64,000 bases of DNA from assembly GCF_019649055.1 (NCBI RefSeq), contig NW_026570247.1:806001-870000 (forward strand), read 5' to 3'. A model generated the notes under the pieces. It ran no database searches, was not told the origin of the DNA, and saw only the letters and a program-made list of their open reading frames with translations. How positions within the stretch are numbered: the stretch's first letter is position 1; each line of letters opens with the position of its first letter. Of this stretch, positions 35,080-46,204 are shown piece by piece. This DNA comes from Paramacrobiotus metropolitanus. Lineage: Eukaryota > Tardigrada > Eutardigrada > Parachela > Macrobiotidae. Both the position numbers and the translations under genes were made by a program.

Positions 35080-37373
35080 TGGACCATTGGACGAAGAAGC
35101 TGATAGAAAAGGAGAACGAAATCCGAGCACTCCAGCCGACGACAACCCAACCAGTGGTTGTCCCGACGAGCCAACCCCAACCGATGATAACGGTCAACGT
35201 AGGACAGGGGTTACTACCAATTCAAATTCCGGCTATCCAAGTGAATCCAATACACCAAGTCCCACAAGGACCACCTGTATTGCCGCTCCCAACATTGCAG
35301 GAGCTACGGGCACTTCTACGGATGACTGGAATAGTCGTAGAACGAATGGGCGCGGTTATGGAAGATACACAAGCTGGAACCCCTGAATGGCAAGCCTTCG
35401 AACACGACGGGAAAGTCATTCGTGACTTCATGGCAGGACTTCAGTCATACTTGATTACCGGACTGCCAGCAACTCCGGCGGAACTGACCGCCATTCGCAA
35501 CCGAATGCAGAATATCCAAAACCGAGCCGACAAGCGTCATCACCTTACCCAAAACTTGTAAGCAGCGGAACGGAGGTCGTCAGCCGTACCAATGCCCTTA
35601 ATGGCAGACGTACGAGCCGCCATCGAGGTCGGAAACCGAATCCTTGACGGCATAAGGATGACGCAAGGTGGAGACTTACCAGCTATCGCCAACAGAGCTC
35701 AGATAGTGAACGACCTCCACCGAAGCTTGCGCATCGCCCGTCAATTACTCAAACAACGAGAGGGTATAACGACAGACGACCAGGCCGTCCGACTGAACAT
35801 GCATTACCGAAGGATTCAACAGATAATCCAGAGCCAGACGGGTGGAACCGAACAACAGGTTCCCCAGCTCCGGTATCATGCTATGGCACTTCAGATTGGA
35901 CAGGATGACCAGACGACAGAAGTCTGGAAAACCATCCTCGACGGCAAAGAAGCCCTTCAAGCCATCTATGGACGAATAGCCAACGGGATTCAGGATCTCA
36001 CTAACGCAGATCCAGTTCGGAAAATTAACGATCTCATAGCTCACATAGGGCTAACGGAAGATCTTACTCGGTACGGTTTGCCCACCACAGAGGTGGACAA
36101 ACACCGACTCCGAACAGCCATGGATCAGGTGAAGACGGCTATCCTAGCGGAAAAACCTCCGACCTCACAAACGGATAACGTCCAACTGACGACGTTACAA
36201 CCGGGAGCCGTTGTGACCTCACCGATATCATCGCCCCCACCGCCGACCACACAGGTCGACAGTGGAGCACAACCGCCGAATACACAAGTGTTCGACCCGG
36301 CTCGACTTCGGACGCTCGAAACACTGAAAAGGAAGCGGGATAAAGTGATCAATCAGTCGAACGCGATTAAGGAACGGATGCAGAACCTCCCAACAAGTGG
36401 AGCCGACCATCCTCGTGAATTCCAAGCCCTGCTCAACCAGTATAAGCAGGCGTTCGATCGCCAAGCGGAGCTCGACAAAGTAATTCACGTCGAGAGACAA
36501 ATGATCCAGCTGACCGCAACACCACGGTCTCCACAGACGATGCGGGCACTAGCAACGCCAGCCACGAACGGTGAGAAGACAATCACCGACGCCAGGAGAG
36601 CCCTACGAGAGGCAAAGCAAATCCTGGAGAAGATATGCGAACGCTCGCAACAAGGTTTGGAACGCTATGCCTTACAGAAGATCGAAGACTTCACGGCTTA
36701 CATAGAGCTCGTCGAAAGTCTAATCCAAAGCGGGACGCCACAGACCATGGCACATCAACGGATACTAGAGCCAGGAGTTGCGCTACTAGCCAAGCTCAAC
36801 GAGGAACATCGAAGCTTTTTACCCGCATCATCGACGATGACCACACAGGCCGTAACGTCGAACACCCCACCCGACAGGACGATCCTCTACGCCAAAGGCG
36901 CCATCAAAGAGGCGGAACGCGCACTGAGACGAATCAGGCGACGCGCTGCGAGGGGAATCGAACCGAATGTACAGAAAATAGCATCCGAGTTCGACACTCA
37001 CATACAACTAGTGAGAAACCTGATACAACCAGGTACAGTCGAACCGGGAGCTCATTTTCAACTCGTGATGGACGCCATCAACCGGCTACAGGACTACAGT
37101 CGAAATCAAGGCCGACTACCCGACTCCGACACGGAGACTTCGGATGCATTAACGTCGACCTCATCGGCGGCGGAGATGCACTCGGCAATGCGGAAAAGCC
37201 GCAGGGAAAAGATGGCTTCCATAATCGGCGATGGATGGAATCTACTGAACCACCTCCAGAGATCCTTTGTCAACGACACCAACCGACGCCGAAACGCTCA
37301 AGGTAGCGAGACAGAAAATGAACGACTTGACGGCCTACCTGAAGAGGGCGGACCATTTAATCGTCAAGGATGA
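35079..37373 (+). CDS. Structural polyprotein: helical modules A1-A6, B4
   Basis: ATG 35079 overlaps the previous stop. One in-frame TAA at 35559-35561 interrupts an otherwise continuous frame. It contains five to six copies of a roughly 75-residue all-helical module with the plan helix - Gly turn - helix (I..LI..LI.xG) - P/T turn - helix, at about 35,325, 35,610, 35,919, 36,574, 36,880 and 37,180. Examples of the middle helix are FTAYIELVESLIQSGTPQT and FDTHIQLVRNLIQPGT. A B-type coiled coil lies at about 36,300-36,530. The last module continues in the next frame from about 37,290. No enzymatic motif. Confidence 0.6.
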
Positions 37374-37536
37374 ACCGACCGAGGTAGAAGAACGACAACT
37401 CAGAGCGGTAGTCGAGCGAATCACAGAGATCCTCGATGCGGAACCCGCATACACTATACGGATTCCGTCGCCGTCGTCACCTCGTCGAGCAGCACCGACT
37501 ACGACAGCGGAGCAGCACCGACTACGACAGCGGTGA
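37267..37536 (+). CDS. Structural polyprotein: end of module A6
   Basis: Short frame overlapping the previous ORF by about 100 bases. The peptide KMNDLTAYLKRADHLIVKDE matches the middle helix of the A module, so true coding switches into this frame near 37,290. Ends in a second TGATG stop-start overlap at 37534-37538. Confidence 0.5.
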   Translation: MSTTPTDAETLKVARQKMNDLTAYLKRADHLIVKDEPTEVEERQLRAVVERITEILDAEPAYTIRIPSPSSPRRAAPTTTAEQHRLRQR

Positions 37537-40500
37537 TGACTCTAGTCGGCACGACGCCGGTGGAAAACTTAACCGCCAACATGGACATAATCTCCCAAGC
37601 CGGACAAGACTTGGCCGATATTTATTACCACCGACTCAGTGGAACCCTAACGGAACAAGAGGAAACTGACCTCACCCGGATCGACCAAGCACTACGACTC
37701 GAGTTGGATTGGGCCGATACTCTAGGCTCATGGGAAATCCTACCGCCAGGTCCGAACCGCGACCGGCTAAATGAAGCACTGCAGTCGGTGATCGACCACG
37801 TCAAGCAGTACTTGGCAAACCCAAACAAAGCGGGAGCGCCGGTACATCCTGGTGAGAGAACACCTTCTCCAGTCCCATCAGTCGGACTGGACGTCGAACT
37901 TCCGTCCACGGAAGCGGTTGACCAAAAGGAAGTTAACATTGGCGAAGTCGAGGACCAGTACCGAGAAGCGGTCGACGTCATGGAGAAGCTCGGAAAACAA
38001 CTCCGGGAGCTCGACCCCAACAAGGCGGCGGAAAGGCAGATGCGTGACGCCTTGGATCAGCAGTATACTATCTGCTCGAGGCGGGTCGAAAACTTGCGGA
38101 AAATTCTAGAGGCTAACCCACAAAGGGTTCAGCCGACCTCCACTCAGCCGCAGCCAACTACTTCGCAGCAACCGCCTGAGCGCACACTGGCCGAACAGCG
38201 GGAAGTACTCAACCAAAGGTTGGCTCGTGCCAAGAAAATTGCCGCCGACTTACAACGACAAGTCGACAGTATGGACGGAACAGATCCGACCATACGCAAT
38301 ATCTGAACAGCAATTGGAGATCAACTCAAAATCTCCCAGATGCACGTCCAAGACATAGAAGCGGAGTACGACATGCTCCGACGTAGATGGATGACGGATA
38401 AGACACGCCTGGAACGACTTGAAAGATACCGGAAGGAAACGCAACAATGCGCATCCGGTTCGCAACAGTCGACGACTTCAAGTCAGCCGACCTCAACGAC
38501 GAGCTTGGCTCAACCAAAACCGATGGAAATAGCTGACCGGCCCATATCTCCGGCCACAGAAGCTCGGATCATGGAAGCCATACCGGACACGGACGAGTTG
38601 CCGAGTACGGTCGCGCCACACATAGTCAAACTGTTGGCTCGAGTAGCGGAACTCATCACAGAGATGCGAGCCCGCCGAAATTTTTGTGTCGACAACAGCC
38701 AAGAAGCGAACGACTTGGACCGAGACATCCTGGCATGGGGAAATAACGCTCGGTTTATACGACGACTTTGTCACCCGGACGCCCCACAAACTACCAGAGC
38801 TCGGCAACACTTGATTCGAACTACGTCATGGCTGGAAACGAGAGTGAACGAGTATGAGGAAGAGAAGGAAAGGGACAAAGAACAGGAATCGACCAACCTG
38901 GCAACAAACGCCATGGCAGAATCTCGACCGTCTCGGACCACAAAGATCCAGACGGCTCGGAAACCAAATTTTGATTCTGTCCGACTTCCACCTCCAGCCC
39001 CACCAGCCAAACCCGACCTCGAATGGGTAATAGCAGTTAACACACAGTTACTGCGAGCGGACGCCGTCATTGTCGAACTTCGAAAAATGATGGACGAAAC
39101 GGACCAACGGAGTCCCCAATATTGCCAAATCGATATCAATCTCGGACACTTGGAAAACGACACCAAGGAAGCCCGATTCATCCTCCGACCAACAACAGTT
39201 TGGTCGGCTAAGAATCAGGAACGGCTACAAACATTAGTAGCCATGATTCAGTCCTTCGTAGACGACTTCTACAAACGGAAGGAAGCGGAGGAACAGAGGA
39301 AATCGAAGAGACCGCCATCAGCCAAGAAGCCTAAGGTACAGCCTGTCAAACCGACACAGGTAGTTCCACCGGTGAGTCACCAAGACGAGCCGATGGACGA
39401 AGTACCGGTACCAGGACTTGAAGGCGAAGATGAACCGATGGATACGTCGGAAGAAGTCGGAACAACCGAAGTAAACCGACCTAAGCCTCTCGAACGACCG
39501 ACAACCCTACCTGGGCTCCCACAAAGGGAACCTCAGAGTGAACGGATAGAGGAACACGGTCCACGTAGACGTCTCTTCCCGACGAAGTCGCCATGACCAG
39601 TTAGGACCAAGGAACAACTCTTGAAAATCCTAAAGGCGACCCCACCTTCCGTACCACCGGCCGAAGAGAAGCCGAGCCCAGCACGGAAAGTGATGGGAGC
39701 GAAGGCCTTGTTTACTCCGGCCGTCCATAAGAAGTTAGTCGGCCAAGCTAAAACACTGGACCTTCAACGGATACTCTACGAAGCACAACTTCAAGGAGGC
39801 ATCCGAGATCGGACCATGACGGACGAGCAACAGACTCAGATGGCCCAGAAGATCCACGCTACCGTTCAGGACAGAGACAAAGTCCTTAGACGGCTAGTGA
39901 CTCTGAGGTGCGGAAAGCAGGAGTTACGACAACTCCCACTGGATTCAACTATGATCCAGACGATTCAACGGCTCCGCAACCCGAGCATCAACCCAGGCGC
40001 CTATACACTGGAAATCCAACCTCGGCCCGGAGAAGAAGTGACCGAGAAGATTCCAATAACAATGTCGGATAGTAGTGAAGAAGAGGAGAACGCGGACAAT
40101 AACGACTCCGACGACTCCACTAAACAAAAGACAGCGGGACCAGCGAAGGGATCTACACCAAAACGCGGTAGATCACCGGTAAAACAGATTTCGCCGACCC
40201 GATCGGCATCCCAGCCGACGAAGCTGCCAAGTCAACCGACGGTCGAGAAACCACCTAGGTTTACACCTCGGAATACTCCGACGAAACCGAAGAAAACCGA
40301 GGAAGCGATGGACACAACATCCCCTTCGGAAGCGCGAGTCGAAACTACGGTCGAAACGTCACCACAAAGGGACGAACCGACCTCCATCCACTCCGGCCCC
40401 CGTCTAACAATAGACGAGTCTCGAACGAACGAGCCGGCGAAAGAGTCAGGTAACATACCGACCAAACGGAGCACGGCTAAGGAAAAACCACCTCAAGACT

Positions 40501-43181
40501 CGTCGCGCGAATTCCATGACGACCCAGCTTTACAACACGTAAAGGACCTGACGAGGTCGGAACAGGATGCCTGCATCGACATGGCATATCCGGAGGACAG
40601 GGAACTCTGGCACTCGCTGAGAATCCGACGTGCCAGCATAGTTGGAAACACCACGGAAGCTCGGCGCGACCATGACCGACTTACCGAGAAGATGGCCGAC
40701 GTTATGAAACGAATGGGAGAACATTACCGAACGGAAAGGAGCCGACCTAAAGCCCTACAAGCGGCTATACCGACTCCACGTAAAACCACCGCCCCGGAAC
40801 CCAAGTCGACCAAAAAGACGGTACAACAACCCGTCGTTAAGATGAAAGTTCCCCCTCCGACCAGACAACCTTCCGTTCAGATCGACGACGATCAGGACAC
40901 CAAGGTCATCAACTCGGCCAACTCCGCGAAATCCCACAAGGATAAACGGAAGGCCAAGAAGGAAGCAGCGAAACAGCCTGCCAAACCGCAACCGACGGAA
41001 ACCCAGAAGAAACCCGTAAAGTCGGAGGCCAAAGAACCGACCAAACCGAAGTCGGATTCAACGGTCAAGACGCCTAAGCCTAACCCGGCTAAACGACACA
41101 AGTCGTCCGACGACCTGGATATTTCGGATGCCGGCCCACAAAGGACCGAGCAGAAGGAGAAGGCACAGGAACCGCACGACAAGGAGGCGGTAGAACGAAA
41201 ATTCCAAGAAGTCATGCAGCGAGCAGGCACAAAGCCAGCTAAGACTTCAGGAGGTCGGTTACGAAACCCACCGAAACCGCCGACTCCGACCGAACAACCG
41301 CAGCCTTCCACATCAAAGCAACAGTCGGATGTGGAATCCGATCAGGTCTCGGACACTGAAGAAAAAGACTCGATCTCCGACCACGGAGACGGCGATCCTT
41401 ACGAAGGATATAATGGTGACCTGAAGGAAATGTTCGACCACGGAGCGGTCACCGATGAATCACAGTGGCCAGCCCCGGACGATGTACGCGAACGCCTCCC
41501 GGACGAACAGCCGGACGATCCGGTCGATACATTATTCCGCAAAGTCCGAGTACACGTCGAAGTCACCCGTAGCATTCGGAACGCCAAGGAAAATGCTAAG
41601 GATATTTACGAGTCCCTAGTACATGGCTTGTCGAATAACATACAGGTCGAAGGCGAAACTGGAAAATGGCTGACGCATCAACTTATGATGCAGATCGTCG
41701 CCTGGACCCTTGACTATGGATTAGCAGTCGCCGTTCACCGACAATGGGGACGGATGGCTGAACTGATCCAACCTGACCTCATCAAAGCACTCAAAAGTGC
41801 AGCGGCAAGGAACGCGGACGATACACCGACCAGAATCGCACGGTGAATCGGATACATCCGAAACCCTCGCGGATCGACTTTGGTCCAAATCGCCCGTGTA
41901 TATAACGTAATGTACATGGACAAGAAAGGCAATATCGACGATATTATAAGCCACATAGAGGGTCGGACTGAAGAACTGGTCGCGGCACATACCCTTCAGA
42001 CGACCAACGCGGAACGCGACGTACCGGTAAGGTACACCGTGCCCAACTTCATACCGGAACAACATCGGCGTGAATTCAATCTCCGGATGTCTTACGTCAA
42101 CACGGACAAGCCTCCGGCTGGCACGGAACCGACCGAAGAGTACAGCGATTCCAACGAACAACCGTCGGATGATGCAGCCACCTTGCTGCATATAGCTCGT
42201 ACGGCTGGACAGTCATCACAAAGACGAGTCCAAGCTCTCAACCGACCTCGAGCACCGCATGAACCGACAACATATGTCGGCACAGCATCGGCTCCGGCGG
42301 GACGAGCAAGTACCGCTAAACCAACTCGGAGCGCGAAAGGACGGTTTATACCGAAGGACGTTCAATCACTTCCACCGTCCTCGCCTATGGAAATTTCGCC
42401 GGAACCGGAGGACTCGACACAACAGAAGGCAAAGTCCAAGTCGACCAGAACGAAGTCGACTAAGCCGGCCAAGAAGAAGGAACCGAAGTCATCCGAGCTG
42501 ATCTCGTCATCCGAAGAAGAAACTGAAAACGACGATGATGACGACGACGAGGATTTTCGAACACCTGGAAATGGCTCACCTAGGGACGACGATGATGATG
42601 ACGATGAAAACGGCAAACCCCCACCACCGTCGAGCTCGGCACCTCAACAGCAGGCCGAACCGGAGATACCGGATAAACAGCCGGAAGAAAAGGATAGCGG
42701 CGACAAAGCCGACGAATCCAAAGGCAATGAAGACGACGGTGGAGTATACGTCCCACGTCAGTACGGTAAACGAGTACCGCTGACCCCAGATACCGACGAG
42801 CGACCACTCCTGGTGGAATGGACCGAGGACCAAATGGAGGTGCTACCGGACGATATTCCTCCACTCACCAACGTCAGGCTGAAGTACACAGGCATTAAGT
42901 CGGCTTCGAAACCGAAACCGAGCGTCTCGGAATACGACGCCGGATGGATGTACACATTCGCCGCCCTGAAGGCCTTGGCTACACGTGGACCGAAATTCGC
43001 CACACCAAGAATCGCCTTCAAACTCCTCCAACATTGGAAGGTAGATGAGACGGGCGATTGGCGACAACTTAGTCAGAACAACGTACGACACTACTGCGAC
43101 CTAGGATACCATGCTGGGAAGCTGATACGTACATACACCAGCGGAAAGCGGATGGATGTACTACGAGTTCCCACCGGCTAA
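37536..43181 (+). CDS. Structural polyprotein: long frame with three TGA stops
   Basis: From ATG 37536 one frame stays open for 5.6 kb apart from TGA at 38304-38306, 39594-39596 and 41844-41846, ending at TAA 43179-43181. It contains modules A7 (about 37,578), B5 (37,935), B6 (38,185, crossing the first TGA), A8 (38,620) and A9 (39,025). A very long Lys/Pro/Thr/Ser-rich low-complexity stretch follows (39.3-41.3 kb), then a helical domain (41.5-42.1 kb) and an acidic cluster with runs of Asp and Glu (about 42,510-42,612). At the end is a folded domain of about 140 residues with WRQLSQNNVRHYCDLGYHAG, vaguely reminiscent of a winged helix. Each TGA could derive from CGA, the favoured Arg codon here. 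Confidence 0.6.
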
Positions 43182-43623
43182 GAAAGACCCGGCTCCTTCA
43201 ACATATGAAGGATGGATACACGCCATCGATGCGTGCATGGAAATGTCCTGGCATCCAGAGGGACTCACCCGCGGAGAAATACTCCACCAACTCACAGCGC
43301 GGTTTGAGTTCCAGTGGACAACAGCAGAACCGCAGTTGGTCGACCCAAAATACAAGGCCCAACCGGACACAATCGCCGGACGGAAGAAATACTCCCTGGA
43401 AGATGAATTGGAATTCGTCTTGTCGAAGGCACTCTATCAACAACGATTTGCCACAAACACCGACAAAGTCCAGGGTGGTCAACGATTTATTGCTTTAAAC
43501 CCATCAACCCACCGATACGGACATTTACCGAAGGAACGACCGACCTCGGCACAACCGACCGAGTTGGCTGATTCGCACCAAGCAAATCGGCTCGAGTCGC
43601 CAGAAGTACCCACACGGGAATGA
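43156..43623 (+). CDS. Structural polyprotein: second winged-helix-like domain
   Basis: 155 residues, overlapping the previous ORF by 26 bases in another frame. The folded part (YEGWIHAIDACMEMSWHPEG, LTRGEILHQLTARFEFQW, LEDELEFVLSKALYQQRF, GGQRFIALNP) has the helix-helix-helix-strand order expected of a winged helix. It aligns loosely with the end of the preceding frame, so the two may be a tandem pair. A donor-like GAA|GTACCC at about 43,605 would splice in frame to acceptor 2. Confidence 0.5.
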   Translation: MYYEFPPAKKDPAPSTYEGWIHAIDACMEMSWHPEGLTRGEILHQLTARFEFQWTTAEPQLVDPKYKAQPDTIAGRKKYSLEDELEFVLSKALYQQRFATNTDKVQGGQRFIALNPSTHRYGHLPKERPTSAQPTELADSHQANRLESPEVPTRE

Positions 43624-43821
43624 GGAAACGCAGAACGCGTCGGGAGAGAGGCATAATCGACCTCCTCCCATTGACACCACATAGGCGTCATCGACCAACA
43701 GAAGTCGACTTACCTCATTAGACGACCACAAAGGCGTCTGGGACCAGCTCGAGAACCGACCTGGCCCGACCGTAGTAATCATAGGATATAACTCACAGGG
43801 CGCAACCGAGAAACGGTTTGC

Positions 43822-43839
43822 TGACTTTTGTTTTGACAG
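43822..43839 (+). promoter_or_regulatory. Splice acceptor 2
   Basis: TGACTTTTGTTTTGACAG with a CTGAC branch-like word directly before the T-rich tract. It opens the 719-residue frame, which has no good ATG near its beginning and therefore seems to need an upstream exon. Confidence 0.55.
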
Positions 43840-46020
43840 ACTCGGACGGAAGCCTACACGGTGGACTGCCGACAGTGTAGGGATAACGCGACGCGGGACA
43901 ACAACAGATTGCCATGCGCGGAATGCATCGTCTCCTTCACCAACGAACGGGTCACCGGCACCGGAGCACAAATGCGAGCTCAGGCAGCGGCACTTTACAT
44001 TAATGTTGTCGCCGGAAACCTGAGTGCATACCGGTACATAGCTCGGAACGAAACCTTGGTTGACCAGCTACAGGCTCACGAACAGGACAACCTATCGGTC
44101 ATTCAACGACAACGAATTCAGGACCCAGGTTGGGTAGGAACCGTACCACCAGTCCTAACAGATAGGCTGTGGGTGTACCGACAGGGGCAAGACTTACATC
44201 GGCAATTGGAGGACCAGAAGCGAATCAAAGAGGTCGACGACAGAATCGCCTCGATGAGAGTCCATCCACCACCGACCAGCTACGAACCGGAAATAAAAAT
44301 TCGGTTACCGGCACCCACACAGGGTCGCTCAGACACCGAACAACTGGTCCATGACATACGCGACGTCTTCGTCGGAGATCCACACCGACCAATGACGGGC
44401 GCCTCGTTAACGAAGATGATGAATATGCCGGACGGAACTCAACAGCCAGTTACTTTTACACCGGCAACTCGAGAACAGTTGATGGCAATCCCACACAGGG
44501 CAACGCCAGTGGTCACACAGGCCCGTCCAACTGTTTCTCAGCAGATTCCCCAACAAGGAACTCGGACTCAACCGACAGCCCAACAGCAGCAGCGCCGACC
44601 GAGTAAGAACCTTGCGGAACACGACCTCCGACATAGGATTGGCCCGGTTGACCTTCGAGACAGAATCGAAGAGCAACGAGCCGTCATTCGACAAGCCGGA
44701 AAAGAGCCGACCAGGGCTCCACCAGGAAAACGAACCGGTTCTGGAGAAACGGAAATCGGACTTACGGTCGACTTAACAAGTAAGTCGAAACGTAACTTCG
44801 TCCCCCCCGAACAGCAGCCGGAAGCCCCACAAGCGGAACCGGCAGCTGAACTCCAAGCTGAACCGGCAGCTCAACAGGAGCAGATGGACGTCGATGTAGC
44901 TGATCAGATGGCACAACTACCACAAGTGGAAGTGCCGATCCGAGAAGACCCTCGTTATGACCGAGCTCGACAACAAGGAATCGAGGTCGTCATGCTACAC
45001 CCTACCGAACGGACGAACCACATCATGAATGTTATGAATTACGAGGAACGGAACCGACCACAAATCTGGCGAATGGTAGAAAACCTCCGTCAATTCCTCG
45101 TCCGATCCGGATATCGGACGCTGTTCGAACAACATCAGTGGCAACCCGACTTCAACATGAACGCGCACACAGCGCCGAATGTTGAACATCCGTATACCAG
45201 ATCGAATGCGTTACCGTCGATGACCGACCCGGTCTTGCTGAATGTACCACTGTACAGCCCGGACGGAATACGTGCGAGCCAACTAGGAGCTCGGGAATAC
45301 TCCCACGACGAGTGGGAGAGTATTGCCCAGTTCGTCATCACGGACGCCCACCCAGCCTTCGTAATTACCGCGGCTCGGGCAGCACTGGACTTAACCCAGT
45401 ACCTTCCAGAAGGGGAAGTCGACATGGCCCAAGACGGAATTACGGCATTTCTGCGATTCATCTTCGCAGCCCGGCTTGGCAACTACTTTTGCCATTACAC
45501 CTTGTACGGACTGTACCAGAACGAAATGATACCAGCGGCAGTGGAAACCCTCGTAGCCCAACTCGGCACACCGATGAGAAGTGTTATCCTAGCCGTCTGG
45601 ATGCGCGATTTGCTGTACACCCACGAACGGTATGCGACAAAATATGCCTTTCGTGAGGATCACATAGATCCCAGCGACGACGCGACCAGATTTATCAGCT
45701 GGTACCGACAAAAGAAGACTCTGCCTAGCGGATTTAACTCGTCGCCCTACGAACCTTGGATGTCGGACGACATTGCACCCGGCGCACGACCGTATGCGCT
45801 TCGGCTCCGAAAACAGGCGGCCAAGGAATCGAGAAAGGGCAGAGCGGAGCGTTCAGGCCAGGAAACCGATGAGACTGATGAGATGTCTCAGCGGGGTGGC
45901 TCGGCGACCTGCAAACCAAAGGACCCAACCATCCGACCGCATAACCGACCTGGCCCGGACGACGATGAAGAAGAAGATTACTTCGGCGGCGATAAACCCG
46001 TCGAAGTCCCACTCAGTTAA
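43840..46020 (+). CDS. Zn-motif/all-alpha structural protein of the element
   Basis: One uninterrupted frame of about 726 residues after acceptor 2 (first ATG about 43,972). It starts with two CxxC pairs (VDCRQC...LPCAECI), likely zinc-binding. A Gln/Pro/Thr-rich middle carries AEPAAELQAEPAAQQEQ-type repeats. From about 44,940 a compact helical domain of roughly 280 residues follows (YEERNRPQIWRMVENLRQFL, DEWESIAQFVITDAHPAFVI, AFLRFIFAARLGNYFCHYTL, VILAVWMRDLLYTHERYATK). The tail is basic, then acidic (DDDEEEDYFGG). There is no signal peptide or membrane segment, so it is not an envelope. The size and helical content would fit a capsid (Gag-like) protein, but I cannot show homology. It is the only large ORF of the element without a lesion. 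Confidence 0.65.
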   Translation, partial: TRTEAYTVDCRQCRDNATRDNNRLPCAECIVSFTNERVTGTGAQMRAQAAALYINVVAGNLSAYRYIARNETLVDQLQAHEQDNLSVIQRQRIQDPGWVGTVPPVLTDRLWVYRQGQDLHRQLEDQKRIKEVDDRIASMRVHPPPTSYEPEIKIRLPAPTQGRSDTEQLVHDIRDVFVGDPHRPMTGASLTKMMNMPDGTQQPVTFTPATREQLMAIPHRATPVVTQARPTVSQQIPQQGTRTQPTAQQQQRRPSKNLAEHDLRHRIGPVDLRDRIEEQRAVIRQAGKEPTRAPPGKRTGSGETEIGLTVDLTSKSKRNFVPPEQQPEAPQAEPAAELQAEPAAQQEQMDVDVADQMAQLPQVEVPIREDPRYDRARQQGIEVVMLHPTERTNHIMNVMNYEERNRPQIWRMVENLRQFLVRSGYRTLFEQHQWQPDFNMNAHTAPNVEHPYTRSNALPSMTDPVLLNVPLYSPDGIRASQLGAREYSHDEWESIAQFVITDAHPAFVITAARAALDLTQYLPEGEVDMAQDGITAFLRFIFAARLGNYFCHYTLYGLYQNEMIPAAVETLVAQLGTPMRSVILAVWMRDLLYTHERYATKYAFREDHIDPSDDATRFISWYRQKKTLPSGFNSSPYEPWMSDDIAPGARPYALRLRKQAAKESRKGRAERSGQETDETDEMSQRGGSATCKPKDPTIRPHNRPGPDDDEEEDYFGGDKPVEVPLS

Positions 46021-46172
46021 GGTCGGGTTCCCACACTGGAACTCGATCCCCCATTTGGAATAACTACGGGGACTTAACGCCGAGAAACGGCATGGTCGAG
46101 AACCGACCCGACTGAGAAACAGTCTAGCTGAGAAATAGAACCGTCGAGAAACGACTTAGGAATGGACACTCT

Positions 46173-46191
46173 TCTTTAGTTCTTTTCACAG
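46173..46191 (+). promoter_or_regulatory. Splice acceptor 3
   Basis: CTTTAGTTCTTTTCACAG ends at 46191, 13 bases before ATG 46205. Confidence 0.55.
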
Positions 46192-46204
46192 AAACTGACT
46201 AACC

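Noticed and set aside
36253-36270. DSGA-like retroviral protease motif in the structural ORF
   Set aside because: It lies in a PTTQV linker between helical modules with no surrounding protease fold; it arises from the hairpin repeat sequence.
32057-41846. TGA read as a sense codon by a variant genetic code or as selenocysteine
   Set aside because: Host genes here (aquaglyceroporin, PPP1R37 homolog) end at TGA normally, so a variant code does not hold; no selenocysteine context is evident.
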